A DNA stretch of 64,000 nucleotides from Streptomyces sp. CG 926 (GTDB taxonomy: Bacteria > Actinomycetota > Actinomycetes > Streptomycetales > Streptomycetaceae), in contig NZ_QGGZ01000011.1 in assembly GCF_003148825.1 (NCBI RefSeq), positions 124,001 through 188,000 on the forward strand, given 5' to 3'. The translations under genes were made by a program, and so were the position numbers. Positions 13,265 through 21,322 of the stretch are shown piece by piece. The notes under the pieces were generated by a model. That model worked only from the letters and a program-made list of their open reading frames with translations. It had not been told where the DNA came from and ran no database searches. The first letter of the stretch is position 1; every line of letters begins with the position of its first letter.

Positions 13265-14087
13265 GGCCTCCACGGTAGGTGCGTTCCGGGCCGTACGGTG
13301 CGCTGCGGGCGAGCGCGGCCACCTCACGTACGGCTGTGGCGACGGCCGGGGCGTCCTTCTTCAGGATCGCGCCGTGGTTGCTGGGGACCTTCGCGCTGAG
13401 TTGGATGTTCGGCTTGCGCCGAAACACCGGGTCGAGGCCCGCGCGGATGCGTTCCTGCTCGTCGCCCTTGCTCCCGAAGGACGTTCCCGAGGCCAGTACG
13501 TACCGCACCGGGACGGTGATGCCGTCGAGGACGGGGCCCAGTTCGCGCTCGCGGGCGATCCGGCCGACCTCGATGTTGCTGTTCGCCATCTCCGCGGCGG
13601 TCATCCGCGGGGTCAGGCCCGTCGGGCGCAGCAGTGGCATGAGCCAGGCCATCCGCCGGAAGAACCTGCGGATCCCCTGCTCCATCTCCTCGCTGAGCCA
13701 GTCGTACGGCTGGGCGCCGTCCACCAGGACGGCGCCGAGGGCGCGGTCCGGATTCCGGCTGGCCCAGTGGGCCCCGACGAACGCCCCGTAGGACCAGCCC
13801 ACCACCAGCGCCCGGTCGACGCCCCTGGCATCGAGGACGGCGCCGACGTCCCGGACGGCCGCCTCGAAGGAGTAGTCCGCCGAGCGCCTGGACTTCCTGC
13901 CGCGGGCCCGCTCGTCGTAGGTGAGGTGCCGCCATCGAGGGCCCAGGTCGGCGATGACCCGCCGCCAGTACCCCTGGGTGGCGAAGTGGCCGTTGAGGTA
14001 GACCACGGGGGTGCCGGGACCGCCGGTGTCCGTGACGGCCAGGGCCGTGTCGTCGACCGGCACCATGCCCGTCCACGCCGTCGTCAT
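13248..14087 (-). CDS. Alpha/beta hydrolase
   Basis: A 279-residue alpha/beta-hydrolase-fold protein. The oxyanion region is VVYLNGHFATQGYW, the nucleophile elbow is VVGWSYGAF (Ser in G-W-S-Y-G) and the His region near the C-terminus is KVPSNHGAIL. An acid residue probably lies after strand 6 or 7. The substrate cannot be read. The ATG at 14087 has GGGAGGAC upstream and overlaps the stop of the DUF1048 gene (ATGA), so it is the third gene of a padR-DUF1048-hydrolase operon. Confidence 0.8.
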   Translation of the reverse strand: MTTAWTGMVPVDDTALAVTDTGGPGTPVVYLNGHFATQGYWRRVIADLGPRWRHLTYDERARGRKSRRSADYSFEAAVRDVGAVLDARGVDRALVVGWSYGAFVGAHWASRNPDRALGAVLVDGAQPYDWLSEEMEQGIRRFFRRMAWLMPLLRPTGLTPRMTAAEMANSNIEVGRIARERELGPVLDGITVPVRYVLASGTSFGSKGDEQERIRAGLDPVFRRKPNIQLSAKVPSNHGAILKKDAPAVATAVREVAALARSAPYGPERTYRGGHGVDQ

Positions 14088-14470
14088 GCCGTCCTCCCGG
14101 CCGCGCCCTCGGCCTCCTCGGCGCGGGCGAGGGCGTCGGTCAGTTGCCGTCGCGCGCGGGCGGGGGCGTAGCCGCCCTCCGAGTAGTTCCGGGCGAACGT
14201 GTCGGCGAACTCCACCGGGTCCTCGCCGACGACCCCGCGGATCGGCGTTCCGTCCGCCGCGGCCTGCTCGAACAAGTCGGCGAGGACCTCGAACATCGAT
14301 GCGTTGCTGTCGCTGTCGGTCGGCACGAAGTGCATCAGGTAGCGCTCGATCGCCTCGACCGCCGCACGCCGGTCCCCGGGAAGCTCCTTGACCCGTGCCC
14401 GGTAGGTCCACCAGCGCCTCTTCGGCCCGATCAACCTCGCGACGAATCCGCTCCTCTCGGCATCGGACAT
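14084..14470 (-). CDS. DUF1048 domain-containing protein
   Basis: A 128-residue alpha-helical protein of the DUF1048 family (GPKRRWWTYRARVKELP near the start; helix-rich remainder). In many Firmicutes and Actinobacteria such genes directly follow a PadR repressor, as here, where only 2 bp separate them. The function is unknown; the constant PadR pairing suggests a partner or target of that regulator. Confidence 0.75.
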   Translation of the reverse strand: MSDAERSGFVARLIGPKRRWWTYRARVKELPGDRRAAVEAIERYLMHFVPTDSDSNASMFEVLADLFEQAAADGTPIRGVVGEDPVEFADTFARNYSEGGYAPARARRQLTDALARAEEAEGAAGRTA

Positions 14471-14472
14471 GG

Positions 14473-14802
14473 CTACGTGCCCCCTTCGCGGAGCTGGTCC
14501 AGTCGTTCCGTGAGGAAGCTCCAGGTCCTCCAGAACTCTTCGAGGTACTCCCGCCCTTCGGCGTTGAGGGAGTACACCTTGCGCGGCGGGCCCTTCTCGG
14601 AGGGGACCTTCTCCACATCGACGAGGCCGCGCTTCTCGACCCTGATGAGCAGGGCGTAGACGGTGCCCTCGGCGATGTCGGAGAACCCCTGCTCCCGCAG
14701 CCACGCTGTGATCTCGTAGCCGTACGCGGGCCGTCCGGACAGGGTCGCGAGGACGATGCCCTCCAGCGTGCCCTTGAGCATTTCCGTCACCAGCTTGGCC
14801 AT
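14473..14802 (-). CDS. PadR family transcriptional regulator
   Basis: A 109-residue PadR-type repressor: a winged helix-turn-helix with the signature GTLEGIVLATLSGRPAYGYE and EGTVYALLIRVEKRGLV, then a short C-terminal dimerisation helix. It is first in the operon with DUF1048 and the hydrolase. The ATG at 14802 has GGGAAGAGG upstream. Direct repeats in its promoter (14834-14871) are the likely autoregulatory site. Confidence 0.9.
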   Translation of the reverse strand: MAKLVTEMLKGTLEGIVLATLSGRPAYGYEITAWLREQGFSDIAEGTVYALLIRVEKRGLVDVEKVPSEKGPPRKVYSLNAEGREYLEEFWRTWSFLTERLDQLREGGT

Positions 14803-14833
14803 GGCACACCTCTTCCCTGCGCTATTCAGTGTT

Positions 14834-14878
14834 GCTGACTACTGGTACACCGTAACGCTGACTACCGGTACTGAGCAA
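14834..14878 (-). promoter_or_regulatory. padR promoter with two direct-repeat operators
   Basis: GCTGACTACTGGTAC (14834-14848) and GCTGACTACCGGTAC (14857-14871) are near-identical repeats 23 bp apart, about two helical turns. Read on the minus strand, TTGCTC (14878-14873) and TACGGT (14855-14850) form a -35/-10 pair with an 18-bp spacer that the repeats cover, as expected for autorepression by PadR. Confidence 0.55.
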
Positions 14879-14951
14879 GACTTTATAGTGGCGCCGCCTG
14901 GACAACTGCGTGTTCGGGGAATGTGGTTGACGTCATCCGCATGCTCATAGT

Positions 14952-14965
14952 CCTATAGTGCTAGG
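14952..14965 (+). promoter_or_regulatory. Putative GntR operator/-10 region
   Basis: CCTATAGTGCTAGG has inverted CCTA/TAGG ends and contains a TATAGT -10-like hexamer. It lies 25 bp before the GTG of the YtrA-type regulator. A TTGACG at 14927 is a possible -35, but the spacing (21 bp) is long. Confidence 0.35.
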
Positions 14966-14989
14966 AAGCTAGATGAATAGAGGTGGACG

Positions 14990-15430
14990 GTGATCGAGTT
15001 TCACCTCGATGCCCGGTCCGGCGTGGCTCCGTACATGCAGCTCATCCACCAGGTGAGGCAGGCCCTGCGGTTGGGGCTGCTGGCCGAGGGGGACCGGTTG
15101 CCGACGGTCAAGGACGTCGCCGCTTCGGTGGCGATCAATCCGAACACCGTGCTCAAGGCGTACCGGGAGCTGGAGTACGAGGGGCTGGTCGCCAAGAAGC
15201 CGGGGGTCGGGACGTTCGTCTCCGGGACGCTCGGTGACGCCTCCCGGTCCGAACACGAGCCGCTACGGCAGGAGTTGCAGCGGTGGCTGGAGAAGGCGCG
15301 GGGGGTCGGGTTGGACGAGGAGAGCATCGAGGCCCTGTTCCTGAGCACCTTCCGCGCCGCCCGCACCGGCACGGACCCGCACGCGAACACGCACCCGCAC
15401 ATGCACACGCACAACGAAGAGGAGAAATGA
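14990..15430 (+). CDS. GntR family regulator, YtrA subfamily
   Basis: A 146-residue regulator: an N-terminal winged helix (YMQLIHQVRQALRLGLLAEG, then DVAASVAINPNTVLKAYREL) and a short C-terminal part, as in the YtrA subfamily, which usually represses a linked ABC transporter. The GTG start has AGAGGTGG just upstream. The stop overlaps the ATG of the ABC ATPase (ATGA). An oddity is the His-rich tail HANTHPHMHTH before the terminal EEEK, which could bind metal ions. Confidence 0.9.
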   Translation: MIEFHLDARSGVAPYMQLIHQVRQALRLGLLAEGDRLPTVKDVAASVAINPNTVLKAYRELEYEGLVAKKPGVGTFVSGTLGDASRSEHEPLRQELQRWLEKARGVGLDEESIEALFLSTFRAARTGTDPHANTHPHMHTHNEEEK

Positions 15431-16320
15431 CCGCCATATTGGAAGCCCGCGCGTTGGGCAAGCGGTACGGCCGCAAAGAGGCGCTCAGTGACTGCACCCT
15501 GAGCCTGCCGTCCGGGCGGGTCGTCGGGCTGGTCGGGCCCAACGGGGCCGGGAAGTCAACCCTGTTGCAGCTGGCCTGCGGACTGATCGGCCCGACCTCC
15601 GGCAGCATCGAGGTGCTCGGCGGCCGGCCCGCGTCCGGGCCCGAGCAACTGGCCAAGGTCGGTTTCGTCGCCCAGGACACGCCCACGTACGCGGGGCTGT
15701 CCATCGCCGACCACCTGAAGCTGGGCGCACGGCTCAACCCGGGGTGGGACGCGCAGCTCGCGCAGGACCGGATCCGACAGCTCGGACTGGACCCCGCGCA
15801 GAAGACCGGGAAGCTCTCCGGCGGCCAGCGCGCCCAGGTCGCGCTGACCCTCGCCGTCGCCAAACGGCCCGAGCTGCTGCTGCTCGACGAGCCGGTCGCC
15901 GCTCTGGACCCGCTGGCCCGCAGGGAGTTCCTGCAGAGCCTGATGGAGTTCGTGGCCGAGGAGGGGGTCACCGTCGTCCTCTCCTCGCACCTGGTCTCCG
16001 ACCTGGAGCGGGTCTGCGACCACCTGGTCTCGCTCGTCGCCTCGCGGGTCCAGGTGGCGGGGGACGTCGACGACCTGCTGTCGAGCCACTTCCGGCTCAC
16101 CACCGCGCGCCGGGACGCCGCCACGCTGCCCGAGGGCATGCGCGTCATCCAGGAGACCCGCACCGAGCGGCAGAGCACCTTCATCGTCCGGGCCGAGAAG
16201 CCGGTCCAGGATCCCTCCTGGGTCCTGGAGCCGCTCAACCTGGAGGACCTCGTCCTCACCTACATGAGCCGGGCCGCGGCCGGGTCCGGCCCCCGATCCA
16301 CCCGGGAGAACCAGCGATGA
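15427..16320 (+). CDS. ABC transporter ATP-binding protein
   Basis: A 297-residue ABC ATPase. The Walker A motif is GPNGAGKST, the ABC signature LSGGQRAQV, the Walker B LLLLDEPVAALDP and the H-loop His in LSSHLVSDL. The C-terminal 80 residues form the extra domain seen in YtrB-like export ATPases. Its start and stop both overlap neighbours by 4 bp, placing it between the YtrA-type regulator and its permease. Likely role: export of an antibiotic or envelope-active compound (inferred from the family). Confidence 0.93.
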   Translation: MTAILEARALGKRYGRKEALSDCTLSLPSGRVVGLVGPNGAGKSTLLQLACGLIGPTSGSIEVLGGRPASGPEQLAKVGFVAQDTPTYAGLSIADHLKLGARLNPGWDAQLAQDRIRQLGLDPAQKTGKLSGGQRAQVALTLAVAKRPELLLLDEPVAALDPLARREFLQSLMEFVAEEGVTVVLSSHLVSDLERVCDHLVSLVASRVQVAGDVDDLLSSHFRLTTARRDAATLPEGMRVIQETRTERQSTFIVRAEKPVQDPSWVLEPLNLEDLVLTYMSRAAAGSGPRSTRENQR

Positions 16321-17351
16321 TCTGGCTGACCTGGCGCCAATACCGCGTCCAGACCCTCGCCGCGCTCGCCGTCCTGGCCGCGGTCGCGACCTTCCTCGTG
16401 TTCACCGGCCTCCAGATGCGCGAGGCCTACGACAGCACCGTCGCCGACTGCACCGGCGACTGCGCGTCGGCCAAGAACGCACTCGTCGTCGAGTACCAGA
16501 CCCTGACCTACTACGTCACGAGCCTGCTGCTCGCCGCACCCGGCATCATCGGGATCTTCTGGGGCGCCCCGCTGATCGCCCGTGAACTGGAGACCGGCAC
16601 CCACCGGCTCATCTGGAACCAGAGCATCGGTCGCGGCCGTTGGCTCCTCGCCAAGCTCGGAGGCGTCGGCCTGATCGCCGTCGCTGTCACCGGGGTGCTC
16701 AGCCTCCTGGTGACCTGGTGGGCCGCCCCCATCGACCGGGTCAACCTGGACCGGTTCACCGCCCTCATGTTCAGCGGCCGCGCGATCGTCCCCCTCGGCT
16801 ACGCGGCGTTCGCCTTCACCCTCGGCGCCACGGCCGGACTCCTGATCCGACGTACCGTGCCCGCGATGGCCGCGACGCTCGTCGTCTTCGTCGCCGTCCA
16901 GATCTTCGTGCCCTTCGCGGTCCGCCCGCACTTCGTGACGCCGGAGCACACCGATGTGACGCTCAAGTCCCTCGTCATGGCGCCGGTCGGCGGTGGCGAG
17001 GAGTCCGGTGCGCCGAAGGACGGCTGGAACGGGAACCACATCCAGCTGAAGGGTCCCGGCGACGACGCCTACCTGCGGGTCGGAGTCCTGCGGCCCGGGG
17101 TCTGGGTCGTGTCCGACCCGGCCGCGCCGCTCGACCCGTCCGGCCAGGAGGTCCGCGGCGCCCGCGGCTGCGCGGAACGCATGACGGAGCCCTTCGACTG
17201 CTTCGCCACGTCGGACCTGCACATAGAGGTCGACTACCAGCCCGCCGACCGCTACTGGACCTTCCAGTGGATCGAGACCGGGATCTTCCTCGCGCTCTCC
17301 GGGCTGCTGGCCGGCTTCTGCTCCTGGTGGCTGCGCCGCCGGGCCACCTGA
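16317..17351 (+). CDS. ABC transporter permease
   Basis: A 344-residue membrane protein beginning MIWLTWRQYRVQTL, typical of Streptomyces ABC-2-like permeases paired with YtrA regulators. Hydrophobic segments lie at about residues 12-32, 62-82, 115-135, 155-175, 185-205 and 312-335. An extracytoplasmic loop of roughly 100 residues (about 206-310) contains paired Cys. It pairs with the preceding ATPase. A 16-bp hairpin terminates the operon. Confidence 0.85.
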   Translation: MIWLTWRQYRVQTLAALAVLAAVATFLVFTGLQMREAYDSTVADCTGDCASAKNALVVEYQTLTYYVTSLLLAAPGIIGIFWGAPLIARELETGTHRLIWNQSIGRGRWLLAKLGGVGLIAVAVTGVLSLLVTWWAAPIDRVNLDRFTALMFSGRAIVPLGYAAFAFTLGATAGLLIRRTVPAMAATLVVFVAVQIFVPFAVRPHFVTPEHTDVTLKSLVMAPVGGGEESGAPKDGWNGNHIQLKGPGDDAYLRVGVLRPGVWVVSDPAAPLDPSGQEVRGARGCAERMTEPFDCFATSDLHIEVDYQPADRYWTFQWIETGIFLALSGLLAGFCSWWLRRRAT

Positions 17352-17398
17352 GGAGAAAGGGCGAGGAGAAGGGGTGAGGAGAAGGGGCGAGGACGAGA

Positions 17399-17437
17399 GG
17401 GGCGGCCGAAGCCAACGCAACTGGCTTCGGCCGCCCC
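17399..17437 (+). terminator. 16-bp perfect hairpin
   Basis: GGGGCGGCCGAAGCCA (17399-17414) and TGGCTTCGGCCGCCCC (17422-17437) with a 7-base loop, 48 bp after the permease stop. The end of the ytrA-type operon. Confidence 0.85.
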
Positions 17438-17624
17438 CCGACCCTACTCCGCGCGCAGCCGATGACGGCGGGCCCGCAGCCATCGATGACGGGCCCGGGC
17501 CCGCGTCACTCGTGCAGGTGACGCGAGCCGGCGGGCCGGGCAGGGCGGGTATAGGCCGGACGGGCCAACTGCACGCCGAGTGAGCACAGTTCATCGAGGC
17601 CTGCGTCTGGTAACCATCTGGATC

Positions 17625-18914
17625 ATGGCCCCCATCCGAACGCTGCTGAGCGGCCTGCTCGGCGCCGCCCTGCTGATCCCCGGCACATCCGTCGGCGCCA
17701 CCCCCGCCACCGAGGACGGCCGGACCGTCGACTACCACGGGCTGCGTCTCGCCCTCCCGGCCGGCTGGCGGGTCGTCGACCTCGACCGGAACCCCGACGC
17801 CTGCCTGCGCCTGGACCTGCCCACCCTGTACCTCGGCCACGCCGGCACCCAGGCCGAATGCACCGGCCGGGCCGTCGCCGGCCGCGCCGACACCCTGCAC
17901 CTCGAACCCCTCGACGGCGCCCCGGAACGCGCCGACGTCCCGACCCTCACCGTGGACTCCCGGCGTACGCCGCGCGAGGTTCCGGCCCGCTCCGACAGCA
18001 ACGAGCTGCGATACGCCCTGCACCGGTCCGGGGTCATGGCCACCGTCTCCTACGGTGCCACGCCCGACGGCGTACGCGGGGTACTGGAGCGGGCCCGCAG
18101 GGTGGCCCCGCCACCCACCGGGACTCCCGTCGTGGCCGTACCGGCCGGCGGCGGCGCCACGCCCGTCAACGCTCAGAAGCCCTTCAAGGGCGAGGGCTTC
18201 GACGCCTGCACCGCCCCCGCCCAGAAGACCATGGACACCTGGCGGGCCGCTTCCCCCTTCGGCGCGATCGGCGTCTACATCGGCGGTCGCGCCCGGGCCT
18301 GCGCCCAGCCACGGCTCACGGCCCGCTGGGTGGAGCGGCAGGCGGCCAAGGGCTGGCACCTGATGCCGATCTGGGTGGGCCCGCAGCCCTGGTTCAACGC
18401 CGGCACCGGCCTGTCCGCCGACCCCTCCGAGGCCGACGGGCAGGGCCGGGAGGCCGCCGAGGGCGCGGCGGACGCGGCCCGGTCGCTGGGCCTGGCCGAC
18501 GGCACGGTGCTCTACAACGACGTGGAGAACTACACGGACCGCACCACCTGGGACGCACCGGTCGTGGCCTACCTGACCGCCTGGACCGTCCGGCTCCACG
18601 AACTGGGCTTCCGCTCCGCCGCCTACGTCTCGGTGAGCTCCGGGGTCAAGGCGCTGAGCGCCCACTACCACCAAGCCCCCCAGGCCATGCCGGACGTGCT
18701 CTGGGCCGCCCGCTGGAACCTCTCGGCCACCGTCGGCGACGCCGACATGGGCCTACGCAAGCGCACGGCCAAGTGGGCCGGCCCCCGCCGCGCCCACCAG
18801 TTCCGCGGTGACCACAAAGCCACCTACGGCGGGGTCACCCTCACCATCGACCGCAGCTGGCTCGACGTCGACCCGACCGTCCTCGCCCGCAAGGACAAGA
18901 AGCCGACGGCCTAG
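17625..18914 (+). CDS. Secreted DUF1906 (glycoside-hydrolase-like) protein
   Basis: A 429-residue exported protein. A Sec signal peptide (MAPIRTLLSGLLGAALLIPG, cleavage after VGA) leads a roughly 150-residue region of unknown fold, then a DUF1906/Rv2525c-like TIM-barrel domain starting KGEGFDACTAPAQKTMDTW, with GVYIGGRARACAQ and NDVENY. These domains resemble lysozyme-like hydrolases of the cell wall, but activity is unproved. The ATG at 17625 is preferred because TAACCAT lies 9 bp upstream, which fits a leaderless transcript. A GTG at 17580 in the same frame would add 15 residues. Confidence 0.75.
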   Translation: MAPIRTLLSGLLGAALLIPGTSVGATPATEDGRTVDYHGLRLALPAGWRVVDLDRNPDACLRLDLPTLYLGHAGTQAECTGRAVAGRADTLHLEPLDGAPERADVPTLTVDSRRTPREVPARSDSNELRYALHRSGVMATVSYGATPDGVRGVLERARRVAPPPTGTPVVAVPAGGGATPVNAQKPFKGEGFDACTAPAQKTMDTWRAASPFGAIGVYIGGRARACAQPRLTARWVERQAAKGWHLMPIWVGPQPWFNAGTGLSADPSEADGQGREAAEGAADAARSLGLADGTVLYNDVENYTDRTTWDAPVVAYLTAWTVRLHELGFRSAAYVSVSSGVKALSAHYHQAPQAMPDVLWAARWNLSATVGDADMGLRKRTAKWAGPRRAHQFRGDHKATYGGVTLTIDRSWLDVDPTVLARKDKKPTA

Positions 18915-18953
18915 CCGCACTCGGCCCGCTCGGCCCGCCCGGCCGCAATGGAC

Positions 18954-19466
18954 CTAGTCCGTGTCGGGGTCCTCGCGGGGCGGTTCGTCGTCGTCGCCCC
19001 GGCGGAGGGTGCGCAGGCCGTGTTCCGGGGTCCACGAGCGCACCACCAGGTCGTCGCCCTGCACCCAGACGTGGACGACCTCCGTCAGGTCGGCGTGGAA
19101 GAGGTGGAACGGGTGCGGGGTCTCGGTCTCCTCCGCGTACCGGTGCAGCTCCGGCGGGTCCACGAGCTCCACCGCGCGCCCGGAGATCCGTACGTCCCCG
19201 TGCGGCATCTCCTCTCCCGCGCCCGGGTTGGTGTGCAGGGCGAAGCGCGGGTCGTGCTGGAGGTCCCTGGCCTTCATCGAGCCGAACATCATGCCGAGCC
19301 ACAGCTCCCCGCCCCGGATGTCGACGTTCAGCCCGGTCGCGCGGGGGGAGCCGTCCTTGCGCAGGGTGGCCAGGACGTGGTGCGGGTACTGCGCGAAACG
19401 GGCCTGGACGGCCGCAGCGAACTCCGGTTCCGCCTTCTCGAAGACTGCCCAGCTGGTATGCGTCAT
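18954..19466 (-). CDS. Pyridoxamine 5'-phosphate oxidase-family (FMN-binding split barrel) protein
   Basis: A 170-residue split-barrel protein: HHVLATLRKDGSPRATGLNV is the typical first strand pair, followed by LWLGMMFGSMKARDL and GDVRISGRAVEL. Such proteins bind FMN, F420 or heme; the cofactor cannot be told from the sequence. The acidic tail (DDDEPPREDPDTD) is unusual. The ATG at 19466 has only a weak GGA upstream. Confidence 0.8.
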   Translation of the reverse strand: MTHTSWAVFEKAEPEFAAAVQARFAQYPHHVLATLRKDGSPRATGLNVDIRGGELWLGMMFGSMKARDLQHDPRFALHTNPGAGEEMPHGDVRISGRAVELVDPPELHRYAEETETPHPFHLFHADLTEVVHVWVQGDDLVVRSWTPEHGLRTLRRGDDDEPPREDPDTD

Positions 19467-19501
19467 ACGTCCATCAAAGCGCGGGCACCGGCGGTCACCG
19501 G

Positions 19502-20230
19502 TCAGGCGCGCACGATGCCGGCAGTCCGCGCCGCCGCCAGCCAGGCCGGGAAATCCCCGACCAGACGGTCGTACAGTTCGCCGTCCGGCACCCTGCGGGG
19601 GTCCGCTCCCGCGTGGAAGTAGCCCGCGTTGTCCACGGCCCGCTGCGCCGGTACCGGCAGCTCGTCCAGCCGGCGCAGGAAGTCGAACTGCGTGCTGCGC
19701 GTGTTGCCGAAGCCGACGAACTGCCAGAAGAGCGGCAGCCGGGCCGCCTTGCACAGGTACCGCTCCGCCGCGAGCTTGTTGATCGGGCCGCCGTCGGTCT
19801 GGAAGACGACCAGGGCCGGTGCCGTCGCCCCCGAGTCCAGGTAGTGGTCGATGACCGCGTCCATCGCCGCGTGGTAGGCCGTCTTGCCCATGTGGCCCAG
19901 CCGGGAGGCGATCTCGGTGACCCGGCCCTCGTGCCCGACCAGGGAGATCTCCTCCACCGCGTCGACCTCGGTGGAGAAGAAGACCACCGGGACGCGGGCG
20001 TCGTCGTCCAGGTGCGCGGACAGCCCCAGCACCCGGTCCGCGAGGGCCTGCACGCTGCCGTCCGCGTAGTACGGCTTCATCGACCCGGAGTAGTCCAGGA
20101 CCAGGTAGACCGCGGCCCGTCCGCCCTCCATGCCGTACTTGCGCAGGGAGACCCCGGCGCTCTTGTAGAGGCTCACGAGCGCCGGAGCCGTCTCCTCGAC
20201 CTTGCGGAGGTTGATCGCACTGCCCGTCAT
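19502..20230 (-). CDS. VWA domain-containing protein
   Basis: A 242-residue cytoplasmic von Willebrand factor A domain. DYSGSM (Asp46, Ser48, Ser50) is the MIDAS metal motif, VFQTDGGPINK supplies the later Asp, and an N-terminal stretch, INLRKVEETAPALVSLYKSA, resembles TerF/TerY-type tellurium-resistance-associated VWA proteins. No ter genes are adjacent. The role is unknown. Confidence 0.85.
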   Translation of the reverse strand: MTGSAINLRKVEETAPALVSLYKSAGVSLRKYGMEGGRAAVYLVLDYSGSMKPYYADGSVQALADRVLGLSAHLDDDARVPVVFFSTEVDAVEEISLVGHEGRVTEIASRLGHMGKTAYHAAMDAVIDHYLDSGATAPALVVFQTDGGPINKLAAERYLCKAARLPLFWQFVGFGNTRSTQFDFLRRLDELPVPAQRAVDNAGYFHAGADPRRVPDGELYDRLVGDFPAWLAAARTAGIVRA

Positions 20231-20260
20231 GGGGCGAGGGTACGGCAGCGCGCCGCCCCG

Positions 20261-21322
20261 TCAGCCCGCCAGGGTGAAACCCAGGTCGGCCGCCAGTCGG
20301 GCCCGGTGCGTGGCCGGGGCGCCGAGCAGGAGGGCGGAGCCGTGGGCGCGCTTGAAGAACTCGTGCGCCTCGTGCTCCCAGGTGATGCCGATCCCGCCGT
20401 GCAGCTGGATCATCTCCCCGGCCACGTACGAGAACGCCTGCGAGCAGGCCGACTTCGCGGCGGCCGCGAGCCGCGGCGGGGCCTCGGCGGCGGCGGCCGC
20501 GCGGGCGAGCGCCCGGGCCGTCTCCACCGCCGTGTGCAGGTCGGCGAGCCGGTGCTTGACCGCCTGGAAGGAGCCGATGGGCCGGCCGAACTGGATCCGG
20601 TCCTTCGCGTACCGGACCGTCACCTCCAGGGCGCGCGCGGCCGCCCCCGCCTGCTCCGCGGCCAGCGCCGTACAGCCCAGGTCGCGGACCCGGGCCAGGA
20701 CGGCGGCCCCGTCGGGCGAGATCAGCCGGGCCGGGGTCCGCTCCAGGGTCAGCTCCGCGAGGGGGCGGGTGCGGTCCAGGGTGGACCGTACGGTGAACCC
20801 GGCCGGCGCGGCGGTCAGTTCGAACAGCCCGAGCCTGCCGCTGTCGGCGGCCCTGGCGAAGGCCAGGACCAGGCCCGGCTCGGCCGGGCCGGCCGGCACG
20901 TACCGCTTGGTCCCGGTGAGCTGCCACCCGGCGCCGGTCGGCTCGGCCCGCGCCGTCAGGTCGGCGGCCTCCCAGCCGGGGGTCTCCGCCCAGGCCAGCG
21001 CACCCACCACCGAGCCCTCGGCCAGTCCCGGCAGGTGCCGGGAACAGGCCCCCGGGTCACCGGCGGCGAGCAGCGCGCCCGCGGTCAGCACCGCCGAGCC
21101 CAGATACGGTACGGGGCTCAGCGCGCGGCCCAGTTCCGCCATGACCACCCCGACCTCGGCCGCCCCGAGCCCCAGCCCGCCGTACTCCTGCGGCACGGCC
21201 AGCGCGGCCGCGCCCACCTGGGCGGTCAGCGGGGCCCAGGCCGCGTGGCCGGGGTGGCGGGCGAGCACCGCCCGTACGGCGGAGCCCAGTTCCGCGAGCT
21301 CCCGCGGGTCCGTGCCGCTCAC
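20261..21322 (-). CDS. Acyl-CoA dehydrogenase (steroid-type, small subunit-like)
   Basis: A 353-residue acyl-CoA dehydrogenase with N-terminal helical, beta (ALAWAETPGWE) and C-terminal domains (FGRPIGSFQAVKHRLADLHT; MIQLHGGIGITWEHEAHEF). It starts at a GTG overlapping the fadD3 stop (GTGA) with GAGGGGAG upstream. In mycobacteria fadD3 is followed by fadE31-33, and steroid FadEs often form alpha2beta2 heterotetramers, so it probably oxidises a HIP-derived CoA thioester together with a second FadE. The exact step is inferred. Confidence 0.85.
   Translation of the reverse strand: MSGTDPRELAELGSAVRAVLARHPGHAAWAPLTAQVGAAALAVPQEYGGLGLGAAEVGVVMAELGRALSPVPYLGSAVLTAGALLAAGDPGACSRHLPGLAEGSVVGALAWAETPGWEAADLTARAEPTGAGWQLTGTKRYVPAGPAEPGLVLAFARAADSGRLGLFELTAAPAGFTVRSTLDRTRPLAELTLERTPARLISPDGAAVLARVRDLGCTALAAEQAGAAARALEVTVRYAKDRIQFGRPIGSFQAVKHRLADLHTAVETARALARAAAAAEAPPRLAAAAKSACSQAFSYVAGEMIQLHGGIGITWEHEAHEFFKRAHGSALLLGAPATHRARLAADLGFTLAG

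Noticed and set aside
16260..18674. 804-codon minus-strand frame across the ABC permease and DUF1906 genes
   Set aside because: Runs through a strong terminator and two well-supported plus-strand genes; composition is shadow-like.
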